Assembly: GCA_903850505.1 (NCBI GenBank)
Contig: CAINLT010000512.1
Location: forward strand, 1-51,456
Direction of reading: 5' to 3'
Length of the DNA stretch: 51,456 bases
Source: an uncultured Myxococcales bacterium
Lineage (GTDB): Bacteria; Myxococcota_A; UBA9042
In this document: positions 1-7,600 of the stretch, one piece after another
Position numbering within the stretch: position 1 is the stretch's first letter
How the letters are laid out: every line of letters begins with the position of its first letter
The notes under the pieces: generated by a model
Told to the model about the DNA's origin: nothing
Database searches by the model: none
The model's input: the letters and a program-made list of their open reading frames with translations, nothing else
Translations under genes and position numbers: made by a program

Positions 1-272
1 ATCAGCACCCAGCGACCGGTCCGCCGGCCTTCCTCGCCAATCGCTTTCTGGCCGAGCTTCTTGCGGACTTCGTCTTCCACGTTGTCGGCGATCGCCATCG
101 CCTGGCGCTCGTTGCGCGCCGAGGCAATCACCATGTAATCCGTGTATTGGACGATTTCCTTGACGCGCAGCGCCACCACGTCAAAGCCCTTCTTCTCCCA
201 AATCGCTTCCACCACGGCAAGCGAGAGCTTCTTGGAATACACGGAACTGTCTACCATTACGCTGTCTGTCAT
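1..272 (-). CDS. rsfS: Ribosomal silencing factor RsfS (3' part cut by window edge)
   Basis: The reading frame enters from the ATG at 272-270 and runs off the left edge, so about 90 codons are visible. The segment YTDYMVIASARNERQAMAIA followed by an acidic helix and GRRTGRWVL is typical of the RsfS/YbeB/Iojap family. RsfS binds L14 (uL14) on the 50S subunit and blocks subunit joining when nutrients are scarce. The start is supported by GGAG about 7 nt upstream. The gene sits 12 nt downstream of proA and is almost certainly cotranscribed with it. In many bacteria nadD lies between proA and rsfS, and here it does not. The C-terminal end is not visible. Family assignment is confident. Confidence 0.9.
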   Translation of the reverse strand, partial: MTDSVMVDSSVYSKKLSLAVVEAIWEKKGFDVVALRVKEIVQYTDYMVIASARNERQAMAIADNVEDEVRKKLGQKAIGEEGRRTGRWVL

Positions 273-284
273 TTCTGCTCCAGT

Positions 285-1559
285 TTACTGCCGAACGTGG
301 CCGTCGCCGACTACCAGCCAGCGCTCAGTCGTCAGCGAATCGAGGCCCATTGGCCCGTATGCGTGCAACTTCGTTGTTGAAATTCCGATTTCTGCGCCCA
401 AGCCGAGGCAGCTGCCGTCGTTGAGCCGGGTCGACGCGTTCACCACCACGCACGACGCGTCCACGCCCTGCGTGAACCGGTGCGCCGCGGCGATGTCGCG
501 GGTCAGGATGCCTTCCGTGTGGCGCGAGCCAAACTGGCGAATGTGCGCCAGCGCGCCGTCAAGGTTGTCGACGACGTGCATCAGGCAGATGAGGTCGAGG
601 AATTCCTGACCATAATCATCCGGTTGGGCAGCCACCGCGCGGCCGCCCGCGTGGGCCATCGTCCGCTTGCACGCACGGACCTGCACGTTGGCCGCCGTCA
701 GCGCCCGCACCAGCATCGGCACGGCTTCATCGGCGATCGCCGCGTCAACCAGCACCGCCTCCAGCGCGTTGCACACACCCGGCCGCTGCGCCTTCGCGTT
801 CACGACGACGCGCGTCGCCTGCGCCAGATCGGCCGCGCTGTGCACGTAGAGGTGGCACACGCCCTGGTAGTGCTGGATCACCGGCACACGCGCGACTTGC
901 ATAATGAAGTCAATCAACTGCGTGCCGCCGCGGGGAATGCACAGGTCCAGCCCATCGCGCTCGGACACCAGCGCTTCAATCGCCTGACGCTCCGCCGTCG
1001 CTGGCTGCTGCACCGCGTCCATCGGCAGGCCAACGTCGTCCAGCGACGATCGCAGCATCTCGATAAGCGCCGAATTGCTGTGCTGCGCTTCTGAACCGCC
1101 CCGCAGGACCACGGCGTTGCCCGCCTTGAGGCACAGCGCCGCAGCGTCGATCGTCACATTCGGCCGCGATTCGTAGACCATGCCGATCACGCCGAGCGGG
1201 ACGCGCTGTTTGCGCACCTCAAAACCCTGCGGCCGCACTTCGCCCGACGTCACGCGCCCCACGGGATCCGGCATCGCGGCGATCTCATGCAGCGCCGTCA
1301 CAAGGTTCTGGATCCCGCGATCGTCCAGGCGCAGCCGGTCGACCATTGCGCCCGAACGCCCGGCATCCACGGCGTTCTTCAGGTCGATTCGGTTGGCGGC
1401 GATGATCGTGTCCTGCCCCGTTTGCAGCGTCTCCGCCAGCCGCATCAGCCAGCGATTCTTCAGCGCACCTGAGGCCTGCGCCAGCGCCCACGAAGCCTCA
1501 CGCGCGCGTTTCAGCACCGCGCGGGTCTCCATTCGCAAGGCTTCAGGCAAGTGGCTCAC
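285..1559 (-). CDS. proA: Glutamate-5-semialdehyde dehydrogenase (gamma-glutamyl phosphate reductase)
   Basis: ProA reduces gamma-glutamyl phosphate to glutamate semialdehyde with NADPH, the second step of proline synthesis, in the cytosol. The catalytic Cys is visible in AKAQRPGVCNALE. Other family blocks are PLGVIGMVYESRPNVT, AGNAVVLRGGSEA and the C-terminal GLGAEIGISTTKLHAYGPMG. I chose the GTG at 1559 because GGAG lies 9 nt upstream, giving 424 residues, close to the usual 417-430. An ATG at 1532 is the alternative. The frame stays open upstream to 1697 but would overlap the preceding gene's end. The partner kinase proB is not in the window. rsfS follows 12 nt downstream. The 83-nt gap to the giant lipoprotein gene shows no obvious terminator. 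Confidence 0.95.
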   Translation of the reverse strand: MSHLPEALRMETRAVLKRAREASWALAQASGALKNRWLMRLAETLQTGQDTIIAANRIDLKNAVDAGRSGAMVDRLRLDDRGIQNLVTALHEIAAMPDPVGRVTSGEVRPQGFEVRKQRVPLGVIGMVYESRPNVTIDAAALCLKAGNAVVLRGGSEAQHSNSALIEMLRSSLDDVGLPMDAVQQPATAERQAIEALVSERDGLDLCIPRGGTQLIDFIMQVARVPVIQHYQGVCHLYVHSAADLAQATRVVVNAKAQRPGVCNALEAVLVDAAIADEAVPMLVRALTAANVQVRACKRTMAHAGGRAVAAQPDDYGQEFLDLICLMHVVDNLDGALAHIRQFGSRHTEGILTRDIAAAHRFTQGVDASCVVVNASTRLNDGSCLGLGAEIGISTTKLHAYGPMGLDSLTTERWLVVGDGHVRQ

Positions 1560-1642
1560 AGATAGACGCTCCGGCAGATCAACCGGCAGCAGGGTAGGAG
1601 GCGGCGGGGTGAACGTCAACGTCTCACCCCGCCGCACACCGA

Positions 1643-4600
1643 TTACCACTGCGTCTGCGAGGAGCTGTGGGTCTTGCCGTGGCAACTGCCCGTGCAATAG
1701 ACCCGACCCGTAGTCGTGCGGGATGAAGTGACGGTTCCCCAGCTACTGGGCGCGACGATGGTCACATTGACGTCGCGCAGGCCGTTCATGTGCGTGGAGG
1801 CCGTAGCCGCCGGGTGACACGGCGCGCAGCCCACCGTGTTGCCGCTTTGCATGTGGGTGCTGTGGCGGTTGGTGTTGGGGGACGCCGCGTGACACGTCGC
1901 GCAGCTGCCGACCGTCCACCCTGTCGTGCCGGTGCCCGCCCAGTACGGCGTGACAAGCGGCGCTTGGGTCGTCGCCGTGCCGGTGCGCCCGCTGGAGTGG
2001 CAATTGCCGAGGCACGTGCCGCGTCCGGTCGGACCGGTACCCGCGGTCGCATTCGGATCCCATGCCATCGCGCTCGTCGGCGAGCCCAGCGGCGTCGTGG
2101 GCAGCGCCGGGAACGCCACGTCGCCGTGGTGACCCGCCGTCGTCAGATCCGCCGAGTACACGTACTGCGCGATGTGGGCGATGTCGCCCGCGCCCGGAAT
2201 GACGTGGCAGTTGATGCAATTGAACGCCACGTGCGTCGCGCTCGCCGCCAGGTGCTGTGCGTGCTTGCCCACGCCCATTGTTGTCGTCGCCGTCTCATTG
2301 GCCACGCCGTGCGGTGGATTGACCTGCGTCGCGCCGCCGTGGCAGAAATTGCAGGCCTTCCAGTCGCCGCCCGTGCCGTTGGCCGGCGCATTCTGACCGT
2401 GGCAGTTGATCGTGCTGTTGTTGCAGCTGACGTTCACCGTGCCGCCGTCCAGGTTCGCGCCGTGGCAAGTCGTGCACGCCACGTTGTGCTCGTCGCGCAT
2501 CTGGTTGCGGATGAAGTAGTTGCTGCCATGGTGGTTGGCGCCGTAGTTCGGCGTCGTCCAGCCCGCGAGATTATGGTACTTGTTGGACTCGACCACGCCG
2601 TTGACGTGCAAGCTGCGGTCCTTCCACGTCGTCACCATGGTCGCCGGATCAAACGACGCCACGACCGCCGTGTGGCAGATGCTGCAATCCGTATGCGCCA
2701 CGTGCGTGCCGCCGACGGGAATGCTGTGGCAAGCCTGGCCGCAGGCGTCAAAGTTGCCGTTGACCGTCGTCCACACCGGCGTCTGCTTGATCGTGCCGCT
2801 GACGTTGGCGCCGGCGAGCGTCGTGCCGTGGCAGTAGACCGCGTTGCAGGTGACGTTGCTGGCGTTGAACGTCGGCGTTGCGCCGTCGCTGCTGGCGATC
2901 GTGCCAAAGTTGATGTCATCGGTGCCATTCGCGTGCAGCGGTTGCGCGGGAACCGTGTGGCAATCCGTGCACTGCCCGTCGCGGTGCCACGTGTTGGTCC
3001 CCAAGTGCTGCTGGTGCGCGCCGACCGCCGCCTGCGACGTCAGCGTCTCACCCTGCGTGCCCTTGGGCGGCGCGGGATCGTTGCTGACTGGATCGCCGTG
3101 GCAAGCGGTGCAACTCAGCGCCGGCGCGTCGATCACGCCGTCGATGTGCCGCGTCGCGTCCTGCCACACCACGGTCGGCGGGGCATTGCCGACCCCTGGG
3201 ATGAACGACGCGATTACCGCGCCGTGGCAATCCTGGCAGTTGTTGTTCTGGACGTGTGGCAGGCCCGGCGGCGTCGTGTGGCAGCTCTGGCCGCACGAGT
3301 CGTAAGTGCCGTCCACTTTGGTCCAGACCGGCGTCATCTTCAGCGTGCCGGTCGCGTTGGCACCGAACGGCAGCGTGTTGCCGTGGCAGTAGACGCCGCT
3401 GCAGGTCGCGGTGGCGATGTCAAAGCTCGGCGTCGCGCCATTGACCGCTGCCGGGCCGCCCCAGGCAAAGTCAAAGACGCCGTTGCTGTGGGACGTCGAC
3501 GACGGCACCACGTGGCAATCCTCGCACTGGACCTGACGGTGCCAATTGCTGGCGCTGACGTGCTGGCTGTGCGCGCCGACTGCCGGCTGCGTGGTCAGCG
3601 TCTCGCCGTTCGTACCCATCGGCGGCGCCGGGTTGTTGGTCGCCGCGTCGCCGTGACAGGACGTGCAGGTCAGCGTCTTCACTTCCAGCACGCCGTCGAC
3701 GTGCTTGGACCTGTCCGCCCAAACCGCTGTCTTGGTGCCCGGGTCGTAGCTCTGGATCACCTCGCCGTGGCAGGTCGCGCACGCCGTGCTCTGCGGGTGC
3801 GTGCCGCCGGGCGGGTTGGTGTGGCAACTGGCGCCGCAGGAGTCAAACGTGCCGTTGACCGTCGTCCAAACCGGCGTCTTGGCCGTCGTGCCGCCCGGAT
3901 TGGCCGCCGGCAGCGTCGTGCCGTGGCAGTACACCGCGTTGCAGGTCACGGTCGCGACGTCAAAAGCCGGAGTCGCACCCGCCGCCGTTGCGACGCTGCC
4001 GAAGCTCATGTCCGCCGTGCCATCGCTGTGCGACATGCTGACCGGAACCGCGTGGCAATCCGTGCATTGACCATCGCGGTGCCAGCTGCTCGGCGTCAGG
4101 TGATTCTGGTGCGCGCCCACCGCCGCCTGGCTTGTCAACGTCTCGCCCTTGGTGCCGAGCGGCGGCGCCGGGTCGTTCGTCGCGGCGTTGCCGTGACAGG
4201 ACGTGCACGTCATCGCCTTCACTTCCACCTGGCCGTCGATGTGCAGCGCGCGATCCGCCCAGACTGCGGTCTTGGTGGCGGCGTCGTAGCTCTGGATCAC
4301 GTCCGTGTGGCAAGTCGCACACGCGGTGTTCTGCGGATGCGTGCCGCCGGGCGGATTGGTGTGGCAGCTCGCGCCGCAGGAGTCGAACGTGCCGTTGACC
4401 GTTGTCCACACCGGCGTCTTCTTTGTCGTCCCGCCGGAGTTCGCCGCGGGCAGCGTCGCGCCGTGGCAGTAGACCGCGTTGCAGGTCACCGTGCTGACGT
4501 CCCACGCTGGCGTCGTGCCGCCGGTCGCGGCGATGCTGCCAAAGTCGACGTCATCCACGCCATTGGAGTGCAGCGACGACGCCGGCACGATGTGGCAATC

Positions 4601-7600
4601 CGTGCACTGGACGTCGCGGTGCCACGTGCTCGTGCTCAGGTGCTGCGCGTGCGCGCCCACTGCGGGCTGTGTCGTCAGCGTCTCGCCCTTGGTGCCCTTG
4701 GGCGGCGCGGGGTTGTTGGTAGCCGCGTCGCCGTGGCAAGCCGTGCAACTGAGCGCCGGTGCGTCGATGATGCCATCCACGTGCCGCGTCGCGTCCTTCC
4801 AAACCACCGTCGGCGCCGCGCCGTTGACGCCCGGCGTGAACGAGCTGATCACCGCGCCGTGGCAGTCCTGGCAGTTGTTGTTCTGCACGTGCGGCGCGCC
4901 CGGCGGCGTCGTGTGGCAGCTCTGGCCGCAGGAATCGTACGTCCCGTCGACCTTCGTCCACACCGGCGTCATCTTCAGCGTGCCGGTCGCGTTGGCGCCG
5001 AACGGCAGCGTGTTGCCGTGGCAGTAGACGCCGCTGCACGTGACCGTCGCGGAGTCAAAGCTCGGCGTCGCACCGTTGACCGCCGCGGGGCCTCCCCAGC
5101 CAAAGTCATAGACGCCGTTGCTGTGGCTTGTCGACGTCGGCACCACGTGGCAGTCGTCGCATTTCACCTGACGGTGCCAGTTGCTGCTGTTCAGGTGCTG
5201 GCTGTGCGCGCCGACCGCCCCCTGTGAAGTCAGCGTTTCGCCCTTGGTACCGAGCGGCGGTGCCGGGTTGTTGCTCGCGGTGTCGCCGTGACACGTCGTG
5301 CACGTCAAGGTCTTGACCTCGAGGATGCCGTCAATGTGCAGCGCCTTGTCCTTCCATACGGCCAACTTGCCGATGGGGTCGTAGCTCTGGATGACCGCCG
5401 GGTGGCACGTCGCGCAGTTGGTATTCTGCGGGTGCGATCCGCCGGGCGGATTCGTGTGGCAGCTCGCGCCGCAGGAGTCAAACGAGCCATCCACGGTCGT
5501 CCAAACCGGCGTTTTTGCGGTCGCGCCGCCCGCATTGGCCGCAGCCAGCGTCGTGCCGTGGCAGTACACCGCGTTGCACGTCACCGTACTGGGCTCAAAC
5601 GTCGGATTCGCGCCCGCCGTCTTGGCAACCGTGCCCCACGTGATGTCCGCGGTGCCGTTGCTGTGCGTCATGCTCTGCGGGACCGTGTGGCAATCGACGC
5701 ACTGGCCGTCACGGTGCCACGCGCTCGCCGTCAAATGCTGCTGGTGCGCGCCGACCGCCGCCTGGTTCGTCGCCGTCTCGCCGTGGGTACCCAGCGGTGG
5801 CGAAGGATCGTTCGTCGCCGCCGTGCCATGGCAAGTCGTGCAACTGAGCGTGATGACCTCGACCGTGCCGTCGATGTGCTTGCCCTTGTCGACCCACACC
5901 GCCGTCTTGGCGTTGGCGTCATAGCTCTGGATGACGGCCGGGTGGCACATCTGGCAGTTGCTGTTCTGCGGATGCGATCCGCCCGGCGGATTGGTGTGGC
6001 AGCTCGCGCCGCAGGAGTCGTACGTGCCGTTGACGGTCGTCCAGATCGGCGACTTCTGCGTCGTGCCGCCCGGATTGGCCGCCGGCAGCGTCGCGCCGTG
6101 GCAGTAGACCGCATTGCAGGTCACGGTCGCCGGATCAAACTGCGGCAGCGTACCGCCCGTCGTCGCCAGCAGGCCAAAATCGACGTCGTCCACGCCATTG
6201 GAGTGCAACGTCTGCGCCGGCACTTTGTGGCAATCCGTGCACTGGACATCGCGGTGCCAATTGCTCGTGCTCAGGTGCTGGGCGTGCGCGCCCACAGCCG
6301 GCTGGGTCGTCAGCGTCTCGCCCTTGGTGCCCTTGGGCGGCGCGGGATTGTTGGTGGCGGCATCGCCGTGGCACGCCGTACAGGTCAGCGCCGGCGCGTC
6401 GATGATGCCGTTCACGTGCCGCGAAGCGTCCTTCCACACCACCGTCGGCAGCCCGCCATTGACGCCCGGCGTGAACGACTGGATCACTTCACCGTGGCAC
6501 TGCTCGCACTTGGTGCTCTGCACGTGCGGCGCGCCCGGCGGCGTCGTGTGGCAGCTCGCGCCGCAGGAATCAAAGGTGCCGTCCACCTGCGTCCAAATCG
6601 GCTGCTGCTTCAACGTGCCACCCGGATTGGGACCGAACAGCGTCACGCCGTGACAGTACACGCTGCTGCACGTCACGGTGCTGGCGTCAAACGTCGGCTG
6701 CGCGCCGCCCACCGTGCTCGGACCGCCAAAGCTCATCTCGGTCGTGCCGTTGCTGTGCGTGACGGAAGCCGGGACCGTGTGGCAATCCGTGCATTGACCC
6801 TGACGGTGCCAGGTGCTCGCGCTCAGGTGATTCTGGTGCGCGCCAACCGCCTCCGCGCTCGTAGCCTGCTCGCCGTGCGTACCGGTCGGCGGCGCCGGGT
6901 CGTTCTTGACCGCGTCGCCGTGGCACGTCGTGCACGTCAGCGTCTTCACCTCCACAATGCCGTCGATGTGCAAGCCCGGGCTGTTCCAGCTCGCGTTCTT
7001 GGTCGCCGGGTCGTAGTTGGCAATGACTTCCGTGTGGCAAATCTGGCACGCCGTGCTTTGCGGGTGACTGCCGCCCGGCGGATTGGTGTGGCAGCTTGCG
7101 CCGCAGGAATCAAACGTGCCGTTTACCGTGGTCCACACCGGCGATTTCTTTGTCGACCCGCCCTGGTTGGCCGCGGGCAGCGTGTTGCCGTGGCAGTACA
7201 CCGCGTTGCAGGTCAGCGTGCCGGTGTCAAAAGCCGGCGTGCTGTTGGCAGCCGTCGCGACCGCGCCCCACAGGAATTCCACAACGCCGTCCGTGTGCGT
7301 CATCGACGTCGGTACGACGTGGCAGTCCGTGCACTGACCGTCGCGGTGCCACGCGCTCGCGCCGAGGTGCTGCGCATGCGCGCCCACGGCCGCCTGGGAA
7401 GTCAGCGTCTCGCCCAGCGTGCCCTTGGGCGGCGCGGGGTTGTTGGTCGCGGCGTCGCCGTGGCAGGTCGTGCACGTCAGACTGGTCAGCTCCACGCTGC
7501 CGTCGATGTGCAGGCTCGGGCTGGCCCACGTCGCGGTCTGCGTCTGCGCGTCAAACGAGGCGATGACCGGCGTGTGGCACAGCGCGCACTTGTCGTTCTT